Source: Chryseobacterium panacisoli
GTDB taxonomy: Bacteria > Bacteroidota > Bacteroidia > Flavobacteriales > Weeksellaceae
Reading direction: 5' to 3'
DNA length: 64,000 nucleotides
NCBI RefSeq assembly: GCF_008274625.1
Contig: NZ_VTRU01000003.1
Span: forward strand, 62,001-126,000
Shown here: positions 7,392 through 14,766 of the stretch, piece after piece
Numbering within the stretch: position 1 is the stretch's first letter
Layout: every line of letters starts with the position of its first letter
Program-made: the position numbers and the translations under genes
The notes under the pieces: model-generated
What the model saw: only the letters and a program-made list of their open reading frames with translations
Told to the model about the DNA's origin: nothing
The model's database searches: none

Positions 7392-8348
7392 TCAGGCATT
7401 CAGCTCATCTAAAATTTCACTGAAAACAGCCTGTGCAGAGAAAATCCGGTTTTTTGCCTGTTGATAGATGATAGAATGATCTCCATCCATTACTTCATCA
7501 CTCAGCTCCACATTACGGCGAACGGGAAGACAGTGCATCACTTTCGCATCATTGGTAAGCGTTAATTTTTCATTGGTAAGCATCCAGTCTCCCTTCACTT
7601 CAGGCATTGCTGCATAGTCATCAAAAGAAGACCAGTTCTTTACATAAATGAAATCAGCATCTTTTAAAGCTTCATCCTGATTATGGATTATTTTTACATC
7701 TTTGGTGAAGTTTTTATCCAGATCATATCCTTCCGGATTGGCAATCACCAGTTCCACATCCATTTCCTGCATCCATTCTGCAAAAGAATTTCCAACGGCG
7801 TGTGCAATAGGTTTGATGTGCGGCGCCCAGGTCAATACCACTTTTGGTTTATAGTCTTTCTCCCAGTTTTCTGTAATGGTAATACAGTCTGCAAGGCTTT
7901 GCAGCGGATGACGTGTTGCAGACTCCAATGAGATCACAGGCACTTTTGCATGTTTTTCAAACTGGCTCAAGATACTTTCGTTCACATCATCTTCTTTGCT
8001 CTTCATTCCTGCAAAACAACGTACTGCGATAATATCACAATATTGATTCAGGACTTCGATAGCATCTTTGATGTGTTCTACAGTATCTCCGTTCATTACA
8101 GCTCCATCAGCAAATTCAAGATTCCAGGCTTCCTGCGCAGCGTTTAATGTTAATACATTTAAACCGAGGTTTTGAGCTGCAATCTGACTACTGAGACGGG
8201 TTCTCAAACTTGAATTTAAAAATACAAGTCCAATTGTTTTTCCTTTTCCTTTTTCCGTTTCGGTAAGGGGATCTGCTTTTATCTGTAAAGCTTTTTTTAT
8301 GATTTCCTGTAAGTTTTCTACATCACTTACAGAGGTAAATTTTTTCAT
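7392..8348 (-). CDS. argF': N-acylornithine carbamoyltransferase, predicted N-succinylornithine type
   Basis: This 318-residue transcarbamylase belongs to the ArgF' group that acts on N-acylated ornithine. The carbamoyl-phosphate loop is NSSLRTRLS (45-53), followed by the HPLQSLAD block and the HCLPVRRN motif near residue 270. At the acyl-specificity position, in MNGDTVEHI, residue 90 is Val. In the characterised enzymes this residue is Glu in the acetylornithine enzyme of Xanthomonas and Pro in the succinylornithine enzyme of Bacteroides fragilis, and as I recall exchanging the Glu for Val, Ala, Ser or Pro switched preference to succinylornithine. So I predict an N-succinylornithine enzyme. 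It lies 36 bp after argD in the operon. Confidence 0.9.
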   Translation of the reverse strand: MKKFTSVSDVENLQEIIKKALQIKADPLTETEKGKGKTIGLVFLNSSLRTRLSSQIAAQNLGLNVLTLNAAQEAWNLEFADGAVMNGDTVEHIKDAIEVLNQYCDIIAVRCFAGMKSKEDDVNESILSQFEKHAKVPVISLESATRHPLQSLADCITITENWEKDYKPKVVLTWAPHIKPIAHAVGNSFAEWMQEMDVELVIANPEGYDLDKNFTKDVKIIHNQDEALKDADFIYVKNWSSFDDYAAMPEVKGDWMLTNEKLTLTNDAKVMHCLPVRRNVELSDEVMDGDHSIIYQQAKNRIFSAQAVFSEILDELNA

Positions 8349-8384
8349 TTTAAATTGATTTTAAAGATTTTGTTTTTTAATCCT

Positions 8385-9524
8385 TTAGCTTCCTTCCAAT
8401 ACTGTTTTCAAAGCATTGATGAAAAGATCAGTTTCCTCTTTTTTGATATTGAGTGCCGGAAGAATCCTCAACACTGTTTTATCATTTGAGTTTCCTGTGA
8501 AAATATGATGATCGAACAATAAGCTTTTCCTTATTTCTGAGCAATCTCCGTCGAGCTCTATTCCAATCATCAATCCTTTCCTTCGGATGGATTTAATATG
8601 AGGTAAATCTTTAATTTCATTTTCAATATACTCGCCCATTTTCTGAGCATTTTCGATAAGATTTTCATCTTTCATTACATCCAGAACAGCAATGGAAGCG
8701 GCACAAGCCAGATGATTCCCCCCGAATGTAGTTCCCAGCAAACCGTTGCTTGCCTGGAATTTAGGATGGATCAAAACTCCACCTACCGGGAAACCATTCC
8801 CCATTCCTTTTGCTGTAGTAATAATATCCGCCTGAACATCAAACTCCTGATGCGCAAAGAAATAACCGCTTCTTCCGTATCCGGATTGTACTTCATCCAA
8901 AATAAGAACAGCATCATATTTTTCACACAGTTCTTTAATTTTAGATAAAAATTCCGGTGTAGGGATCATAATTCCGCCTACTCCCTGAATTCCTTCAATG
9001 ATGACAGAAGAGATCTCACTTCCGTACTTCTCAAAAGTCTCTTCAAGCTGCTGTATATCATTCCATTCTGATTTGATGAATCTTTCTGAAAAGTTAACCG
9101 GAGCTACAATTTTTGGATTGTCTGTTACTGAAACAGCCGCCGAAGTTCTTCCGTGAAATGAACCTGAAAAATACAGCACTTTGCTTTTTCCATTATGAAA
9201 AGAAGCCAGTTTCAATGCATTTTCATTGGCTTCCGCTCCTGAATTACACAAGAAAAGGTTATAATCTTCATATCCTGAAAGTTTTCCCAGCTTTTCCGCC
9301 AGCTCAGTCTGTAATTCGTTCTGAACGGAGTTGGAATAAAAAGATATTTTTTCCAGTTGATCTTTCAGCTTATTCTGATAATACGGATGGTTATGACCAA
9401 TGGAAATTACAGCGTGACCTCCGTAGAAATCAAGATATTTTTCACCTTTGTCATCCCAAAGGAAAGATCCTTGTGCCTTAACCGGATTTATATTGAATAA
9501 TGGATATACGTTGAATAAATTCAT
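8385..9524 (-). CDS. argD: N-acylornithine aminotransferase
   Basis: A class III PLP-dependent aminotransferase of 379 residues that converts N-acylglutamate semialdehyde to N-acylornithine with glutamate as amino donor. PLP contacts are visible: NSGAEANENALK at 94-105, LILDEVQ with Asp210, and the Schiff-base Lys239 in TTAKGMGNGFPVGG. The enzyme lies between argC and argF' in operon order. Homologues also act as succinyldiaminopimelate or succinylornithine transaminases, so it could serve lysine synthesis too. Confidence 0.93.
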   Translation of the reverse strand: MNLFNVYPLFNINPVKAQGSFLWDDKGEKYLDFYGGHAVISIGHNHPYYQNKLKDQLEKISFYSNSVQNELQTELAEKLGKLSGYEDYNLFLCNSGAEANENALKLASFHNGKSKVLYFSGSFHGRTSAAVSVTDNPKIVAPVNFSERFIKSEWNDIQQLEETFEKYGSEISSVIIEGIQGVGGIMIPTPEFLSKIKELCEKYDAVLILDEVQSGYGRSGYFFAHQEFDVQADIITTAKGMGNGFPVGGVLIHPKFQASNGLLGTTFGGNHLACAASIAVLDVMKDENLIENAQKMGEYIENEIKDLPHIKSIRRKGLMIGIELDGDCSEIRKSLLFDHHIFTGNSNDKTVLRILPALNIKKEETDLFINALKTVLEGS

Positions 9525-9530
9525 TTTTTT

Positions 9531-9621
9531 GTTGCTAGTTGTTAGTTGATGGTTGAAAATTTACAGGTCCAAATAGTTATTCTTTATACTATTGCAACCT
9601 ATTATCTGCAACCTTCTACCT
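9531..9621. repeat. Short composite heptad element inside the arginine operon
   Basis: GTTGCTA, GTTGTTA, GTTGATG and GTTGAAA run at 9531-9558, and on the minus strand AGGTAGA, AGGTTGC, AGATAAT, AGGTTGC run from 9621 to 9594. Read on the minus strand the order is AGG-type units, a short core, then YARCAAC-type units, the same order as the larger elements at 29165-29396 and 32380-32622. It occupies nearly the whole argC-argD spacer and would be transcribed with the operon. Confidence 0.65.
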
Positions 9622-9638
9622 CATTAATACATTTTACC

Positions 9639-10604
9639 TTAGAATGCTATTGGTTTTAAGTTTAATCCTGCATTTTCGTCCCAGTTCATGGCCAGATTCA
9701 TATTCTGTACTGCCTGCCCTGAAGCTCCCTTTAACAAATTGTCAATCGCTGAGTGAATAACGACAACATTTCCACTCTTTTCGATCTGAATCACACAGCG
9801 ATTGGTATTGACAACCTGCTTTAAATCAACTGCCTTCCTACTTACCGTAACGAAAGGCTCCTCCGCATAAAAATCCTGATACAATTGTTCTATTTCCTCC
9901 AGCATCAAATCCGTCTTCATGGTGGAACTTGTAAAAATTCCTCTTGCAAAATCTCCTCTCCAGGGAACAAAATTCAGGTTTACTTCTTTATTATTAAATG
10001 AAATCAGCTGTTGTAAAATCTCATCTACATGTTGATGTGTTAAAGTTTTATAAGCTGAAACATTATCATTTCTCCAGGTAAAATGAGTTGTTACCTGCAA
10101 AGACTGTCCAGCTCCCGTAGAACCTGTAATCCCTGTAGTAAAAACTTCATTTAACACTTTTTTTTCTGCTAATGGCAGTAAAGCCAACTGAATTGCTGTA
10201 GCAAAACATCCCGGGTTCGCAACACTTCTTGCCCCCGCCAGTTGTTTTTTATTGATTTCAGGCAATCCGTAGATAAAATTTCTATTTCCAAAATTTCCTT
10301 CTAAACGGAAATCATTTCCGAGATCAATCACCAGCGTTTCATCTTTTACAGGATTTTGAGTTAACCAGTTTTGACTTTCTTTATGAGGAAGACACAGAAA
10401 AAGAATATCTACATCTTCGGGTTTATCTGTCAAAACCATTTCACAAACCGTCGTTAAATCCGGGTACAGATCCGAAATTGGTGTTCCCGAATTCGAACGA
10501 CTATATAAAAAACTCAATGTCACATGGGGATGAAAAGCCAGTAAGCGTATCAGCTCACTTCCTGTATAACCGTTGGCACCAATTATTCCTACTGTTTTCT
10601 TCAT
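9639..10604 (-). CDS. argC: N-acyl-gamma-glutamyl-phosphate reductase, variant active site
   Basis: ArgC reduces N-acylglutamyl phosphate to the semialdehyde with NADPH. The Rossmann loop is GANGYTG (9-15) and the catalytic cysteine is Cys133 in ANPGCFATA. At 321 residues it is close to the 310-345 range of the family. One feature stands out: where E. coli ArgC has FTPHLGNFPRGIL, this protein has FVPWRGDFARGIF, so the conserved active-site His is Trp and the next residue Arg. This may go with a different acyl group, matching the ArgF' prediction. It follows argG by 33 bp. Confidence 0.92.
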   Translation of the reverse strand: MKKTVGIIGANGYTGSELIRLLAFHPHVTLSFLYSRSNSGTPISDLYPDLTTVCEMVLTDKPEDVDILFLCLPHKESQNWLTQNPVKDETLVIDLGNDFRLEGNFGNRNFIYGLPEINKKQLAGARSVANPGCFATAIQLALLPLAEKKVLNEVFTTGITGSTGAGQSLQVTTHFTWRNDNVSAYKTLTHQHVDEILQQLISFNNKEVNLNFVPWRGDFARGIFTSSTMKTDLMLEEIEQLYQDFYAEEPFVTVSRKAVDLKQVVNTNRCVIQIEKSGNVVVIHSAIDNLLKGASGQAVQNMNLAMNWDENAGLNLKPIAF

Positions 10605-10637
10605 TTTGATTCTGACAGAATTTCATTCTGCCTTACA

Positions 10638-11852
10638 TTAATTTTCCTTTCGGAACTCATTGATATTCTGGTTAATCTGATGGTATATATTTAAGGAATT
10701 ACTTACAATCTTTGTATATCCTTTCACATCGTCGCCTGTCCATGCTCTGTTAGCCTCTCCATAACTTCCGAATTTATCAGACATCAGGTCATGATCAGAT
10801 TCAATTCCGTTAAGAATAAATCTGTATGGATAAAGAGTTACAAACACTTTTCCACTGACTGTTTTCTGAGAATCCGTCAGAAAAGACTCTATATTTCTCA
10901 TCACAGGATCCAGGAATAGCGCTTCATGAAGCCAGTTTCCATACCAGTCGGATAACTGAGACTTCATCATTTGCTGATATTTTGAAAGCGTATGCTTCTC
11001 TAGTAAATGATGTGCCTTGATGATCACTGATGCTGCAGCGGCTTCAAATCCCACTCTTCCTTTAATCCCAACAATCGTATCTCCTACATGAACATCGCGG
11101 CCTATTCCATAAGCTGAAGCTAATTCTTCTATTTTTTGAATCGCATATACGGAATGTTCAAAGTTTTCTCCATTCACTCCTATTACCTCTCCGTTTTTAA
11201 ACTCAATCTCCAGTTCTGAAGGCTGGGTTTCTTTAATCTGAGATGGAAACGCTTCTTCTGGTAGATAGTTTCTTGAAGTCAAAGTTTCTTTTCCTCCTAC
11301 TGAAGTTCCCCAAAGTCCTTTATTTACGGAATATTGTGCTTTATGGAATTCCATTTCATAACCATGATCTTTTAAGAACTCAATTTCTTCTTCACGGGAC
11401 AGAGCCATATCGCGGATAGGTGTAATAATTTCAATATCCGGGCACATTACCTGGAAAATCAAATCAAAACGGACCTGATCATTTCCGGCTCCGGTACTTC
11501 CGTGAGCAATAGCATCTGCTTTTACTTCAATCGCATATTTTGCAATTTCCTGCGCCTGAATCGTACGCTCAGCACTTACAGAAAGAGGATAGGTATTATT
11601 CTTCAATACATTCCCAAAAATCAGATATTTCACACATGAATTATAGTAATCCTCCTGAGCGTCCACACACCTGTAATCTTTTACCCCAAGGTTTAAAGCT
11701 TTTCTTTCCAGTTCTTTTTCCTCTTCTTTTGAAAAACCTCCGGTATTTACAGTAACTGCATACACATCATACCCTAATGTTTCACTAAGATATTTTACAC
11801 AGTAGGAAGTATCTAAACCTCCGCTAAACGCTAAGATGACTTTCTTTTTCAT
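10638..11852 (-). CDS. argG: Argininosuccinate synthase
   Basis: ArgG joins citrulline and aspartate with ATP to make argininosuccinate. The PP-loop ATP-binding motif FSGGLDTS is at residues 9-16, followed by the GNDQVRFD substrate-binding segment near 123-130, as in the family. At 404 residues it has normal length. It is the second gene of the operon: its start lies 29 nt inside the end of the preceding GNAT gene, so the two are probably translationally coupled. Confidence 0.96.
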   Translation of the reverse strand: MKKKVILAFSGGLDTSYCVKYLSETLGYDVYAVTVNTGGFSKEEEKELERKALNLGVKDYRCVDAQEDYYNSCVKYLIFGNVLKNNTYPLSVSAERTIQAQEIAKYAIEVKADAIAHGSTGAGNDQVRFDLIFQVMCPDIEIITPIRDMALSREEEIEFLKDHGYEMEFHKAQYSVNKGLWGTSVGGKETLTSRNYLPEEAFPSQIKETQPSELEIEFKNGEVIGVNGENFEHSVYAIQKIEELASAYGIGRDVHVGDTIVGIKGRVGFEAAAASVIIKAHHLLEKHTLSKYQQMMKSQLSDWYGNWLHEALFLDPVMRNIESFLTDSQKTVSGKVFVTLYPYRFILNGIESDHDLMSDKFGSYGEANRAWTGDDVKGYTKIVSNSLNIYHQINQNINEFRKEN

Positions 11853-12510
11853 CTGGACTCTTTTTATTTTTTTTAGTTGTCAAATGAAACTCATCAAGGG
11901 ATTTTTGTACAGAATACTCAAAATCCGATTGGTTCGTTTCATCATATTTATTATCAGGCTGGTTATTCACCCCCTCTTTTTTTTTATCATTTTCAGGAAC
12001 AAACAACATGGCTGTACATAAACAGTTTTTACGTTCCTTCATCATTAAAATCTCATAGTTCACACAGTTTTTGCAGCCGTTCCAGAATTCTTCATCCTGA
12101 GTCAGTTCAGAATAAATTACTGGTTTATATCCTAAATCACTGTTGATTTTCATTACTGCCAAACCTGTTGTCAATCCGAACACTTTAGCTTCCGGATATT
12201 TATCTCTAGATAATTGGAAAACCCTCTGCTTGATTTGAGTTGCCACGCCCCCGTTCCTGAATTTCGGAGACACAATCAATCCCGAATTGGCCACAAACTT
12301 CCCATGTGACCAGGTCTCTATATAACAGAAACCTACCCACTCACCATTTTCAGTGGCTACCACAGCATTGCCTTCCGAAATCTTCTTACTCAAATATTCT
12401 ATGGAACGTTTTGCGATCCCCGTTCCTCTGCGCTGTGCAGAATCATACATTTCCTGCTGTATTTCACTCACATACATTAGATGTTCGCATGAGGAAATTT
12501 CTATTTCCAT
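11824..12510 (-). CDS. GNAT acyltransferase heading the arginine operon; candidate glutamate N-acyltransferase
   Basis: Residues 1-135 form a GNAT fold with the acyl-CoA loop VSPKFRNGGVA (80-90), which fits the V-x-P-x-x-R-x-x-G-x-A pattern. After the fold comes a cysteine set, Cys146, Cys149, Cys163 and Cys165 (CxxC-x13-CxC), that could bind a metal, then a charged, probably disordered tail (about 172-228). No other enzyme in the window can start the pathway from glutamate, and no argA or argJ is present. As first gene of the operon overlapping argG, it is a good candidate for the glutamate N-acyl(succinyl)transferase. The substrate is inferred from context and could be something else. Confidence 0.8.
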   Translation of the reverse strand: MEIEISSCEHLMYVSEIQQEMYDSAQRRGTGIAKRSIEYLSKKISEGNAVVATENGEWVGFCYIETWSHGKFVANSGLIVSPKFRNGGVATQIKQRVFQLSRDKYPEAKVFGLTTGLAVMKINSDLGYKPVIYSELTQDEEFWNGCKNCVNYEILMMKERKNCLCTAMLFVPENDKKKEGVNNQPDNKYDETNQSDFEYSVQKSLDEFHLTTKKNKKSPDEKESHLSV

Positions 12511-12531
12511 TTATTTATCTAATTTTTTTGG

Positions 12532-12564
12532 CAAATTTAAAATATAATTTCTTTAAAATCCAAA
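12532..12564 (-). promoter_or_regulatory. Probable promoter of the arginine operon
   Basis: On the minus strand TTTG (12564-12561), a 21-bp spacer and TAAATTTG (12539-12532) resemble the Bacteroidetes consensus, with a spacer 1-2 bp longer than ideal. It lies 21 bp upstream of the GNAT start codon. Confidence 0.5.
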
Positions 12565-12595
12565 TAAAAAAGATATTTTTTTTGTTTTAAAATTT

Positions 12596-12631
12596 TATAC
12601 AGGTAAAATTATCTTTATACAAAAATATACA
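12596..12631. promoter_or_regulatory. Three phased TATACA sites, candidate operator
   Basis: TATACA occurs at 12596-12601, 12616-12621 and 12626-12631, spaced 20 and 10 bp, that is on the same face of the helix. On the minus strand each reads TGTATA, and they lie directly upstream of the arginine operon promoter and close to the promoter of the divergent HTH gene. The spacing is visible in the sequence; binding by an ArgR-like or other regulator is inferred. The region is AT-rich, so chance occurrence of one site is easy, but three phased sites are less so. Confidence 0.4.
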
Positions 12632-12646
12632 TTTGCTAATTTATTA

Positions 12647-12654
12647 TATATTTG
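12647..12654 (+). promoter_or_regulatory. -7 element of the zinc-ribbon HTH gene
   Basis: TATATTTG matches TAnnTTTG and lies 16 bp before the ATG at 12671. A TTTG at 12632-12635 is only 11 bp upstream, too close for a standard -33 box. Confidence 0.45.
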
Positions 12655-12670
12655 CTAAAATAATATAGTT

Positions 12671-13087
12671 ATGGAAAATACCTGTCCTAAATGCAACAGC
12701 ACCAAAGTGGTAAAAAGCGGGATCATCAATGAAAAGCAACGCTTCCACTGCAAAGACTGCAACTATTATTTTACCGTTAAAAAATTAGGAAAACAGATTG
12801 ATGATTATTATGTCACCAAAGCGCTTCAGCTATATCTGGAAGGACTTAGTTATCGTGAAATAGAAAGAATTATCGGAGTTTCTCACGTGACTATAAGCTC
12901 ATGGATTAAAAAATACAATATTACTAGACCCCCCCACTCCGAGTTCCACCCTGTTTATAAAATACTAAAGCAGAATGAACTTATTGAGTATATCGCTCAG
13001 GAAGACAACATTAAAAATTCAGGGATAATCATTACTCAGTTTGCTGATAAGTACATGCTGATCAAGTGGGAAAGGTTTAAAAAATAG
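12671..13087 (+). CDS. InsA-like zinc-ribbon / helix-turn-helix protein, probable regulator
   Basis: The 138-residue protein starts with a four-cysteine zinc ribbon (Cys5, Cys8, Cys27, Cys30; CPKC and CKDC pairs) like that of IS1 InsA and related transposases, followed by an HTH at about residues 52-81 (YREIERIIGVSHVTISSWI). There is no DDE catalytic domain, no second frame downstream, and no terminal inverted repeats of an IS around it. So this is either a domesticated DNA-binding protein or a stand-alone transposase fragment. Its position, between the arginine operon and the acetate module, with a good -7 box, favours a regulator. The last 55 residues match no domain I recognise. Confidence 0.75.
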   Translation: MENTCPKCNSTKVVKSGIINEKQRFHCKDCNYYFTVKKLGKQIDDYYVTKALQLYLEGLSYREIERIIGVSHVTISSWIKKYNITRPPHSEFHPVYKILKQNELIEYIAQEDNIKNSGIIITQFADKYMLIKWERFKK

Positions 13088-13231
13088 TGCGGGATGCGGG
13101 GTGCGAGTTACGGGATATAAAATACGAAATAACATACTAAGCACCAACGATCCATGAATCCCAGGCATTGAATCTTGTACCTGGCAACACGGATCGCAAA
13201 ACCCGGATCCCGGAACTCGAAACTCATAATC
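13088..13231. repeat. Inverted heptad arrays downstream of the HTH gene
   Basis: Six units starting TGCG or TACG (TGCGGGA, TGCGGGG, TGCGAGT and so on) begin directly at the stop codon of the HTH gene (13088-13129). On the other side CGG/CGA units (CGGATCC, CGGAACT, CGAAACT) run at 13190-13224; read on the minus strand they mirror the left array. The 60-bp centre has no obvious gene. Confidence 0.75.
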
Positions 13232-13340
13232 TAACAAATCATAACTATAGTATTACCACTAATATATATTAAATTTTCGTAACTAAATTATTAATTACAA
13301 TTTGGCTTTCACAAAAAACAACGCCAAAAATTGATAATTT

Positions 13341-14720
13341 ATGAAGAAATTACTTACATTTATTGGAGTAGCCTTAATCAGCAGTTCCGTATACTCTCAA
13401 GGTTCTCCTGATTATGGCAATGGCTTAAAAATAAACCTCAACCCGGACGGTGATAAATTTGTCCGCTTTATTTTATGGGACCAGCTTTGGCTGAGAAATA
13501 CCTCTATGAATCCCGGAAGTATGGTAGGCAGTGAGCCCACAGACAACTCCTGGAGTATAGGAAACAGACGATTACGTGCTTTAGCCTATGCACAGGTCTC
13601 TAAAAGATACATGATTCTCCTTCATTTCGGAATCAACAACCAGACCTTCATTAATGGTGGGGCCACAGGCACTTCCGGCACAGGAGGTTACGGAAATGGA
13701 AAGAAAACCCAGTTATTTTTTCATGATGCCTGGAACGAATATGCAGTTATTTTACCTGGAGAAGCAGGGAAATTCAGTTTATCTTTAGGAGCAGGGCTAC
13801 ATTATTATATGGGACTTTCCCGTATGACAATGGCTTCTACGCTCAATTTCCTCACTTTAGATTCTCCTGTTTTTTCATGGCCACTGATTGACAACTCTGA
13901 TCAATTTGCAAGACAACTCGGCATGTTCGCGAAAGGTAAATATGGCAAACTGGAATACCGTTTCAGTTTAAATAAACCCTTTGCCACAGATCTTATCCCC
14001 GTGAATGTGACAGATCCTTCAAAAGCTGTTGCGGTAGACAACAATGGAAATCCCAGTTTTTCCAAAGCAGGATATGTGGAATATCAGTTTCTGGATGAGG
14101 AATCCAATACACTCCCATACAAAGTAGGATCTTATCTGGGAACGAAGAAAGTCTTCAATGTAGGAGCCGGCTTTTATCATCAGGCAGACGGAACAAGAAC
14201 TTCCGTGAATTCCAACATTGAGAAGCATGACATTACTCTTTTTGCCGTAGATGCTTTTGCAGACATTCCTTTGGGAGAAGCGAAAAACAAAATGGCCGTT
14301 TCCGCCTATGCCGGATATTACAATTATAATTTCGGTCCAAACTATGTAAGAAACCTGGGAACAATGAATATCGCAGCTTCAGATCCTAATTTTATAGGGA
14401 ATAAAGCAATCGCAGGACCAGGAAACCTGCAACCGACCATCGGAACAGGTAATATTATCTACGCACAGGCTGGTTTACTATTACCAAGCCAGGCAGAAAA
14501 ACCAAAAATCAGAATACAGCCTTTTGCAGCGTATACTCACAAAAGCTTTGAGGCTTTCGATAAATCTTCGTCCCAGTTTGATGTAGGAGCCAATTGGTTC
14601 ATAGATGGACATCATGCAAAAATCACGACCCAATATTCAACAAGACCGGTCTATACCAATCCTACGGAAAGCCCTTCTTCGAAAGGAGAATTTATTGTAC
14701 AGTTTCAAATCTATCTATAG
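13341..14720 (+). CDS. Outer-membrane porin
   Basis: A 459-residue protein with a clear signal peptide (cleavage near residue 19, ...SVYSQ) and a long series of alternating aromatic/polar strands typical of an OprO/OprP-like beta-barrel, ending in a hydrophobic strand (FIVQFQIYL). It is the first gene of the run leading to the MHS transporter 46 bp downstream and shares its strand with the acetate activation genes. I infer that it lets small carboxylates across the outer membrane to the transporter. Substrate selectivity cannot be read from the sequence. Confidence 0.8.
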   Translation: MKKLLTFIGVALISSSVYSQGSPDYGNGLKINLNPDGDKFVRFILWDQLWLRNTSMNPGSMVGSEPTDNSWSIGNRRLRALAYAQVSKRYMILLHFGINNQTFINGGATGTSGTGGYGNGKKTQLFFHDAWNEYAVILPGEAGKFSLSLGAGLHYYMGLSRMTMASTLNFLTLDSPVFSWPLIDNSDQFARQLGMFAKGKYGKLEYRFSLNKPFATDLIPVNVTDPSKAVAVDNNGNPSFSKAGYVEYQFLDEESNTLPYKVGSYLGTKKVFNVGAGFYHQADGTRTSVNSNIEKHDITLFAVDAFADIPLGEAKNKMAVSAYAGYYNYNFGPNYVRNLGTMNIAASDPNFIGNKAIAGPGNLQPTIGTGNIIYAQAGLLLPSQAEKPKIRIQPFAAYTHKSFEAFDKSSSQFDVGANWFIDGHHAKITTQYSTRPVYTNPTESPSSKGEFIVQFQIYL

Positions 14721-14766
14721 AACATTACTCACTATCCTATTCCACTAACATCAAAAACTAATCAAT

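Noticed and set aside
12671..13231. Complete insertion sequence around the zinc-ribbon HTH gene
   Set aside because: No DDE transposase frame, no second orf, and the flanking repeats are heptad arrays, not clean terminal inverted repeats with target duplications.
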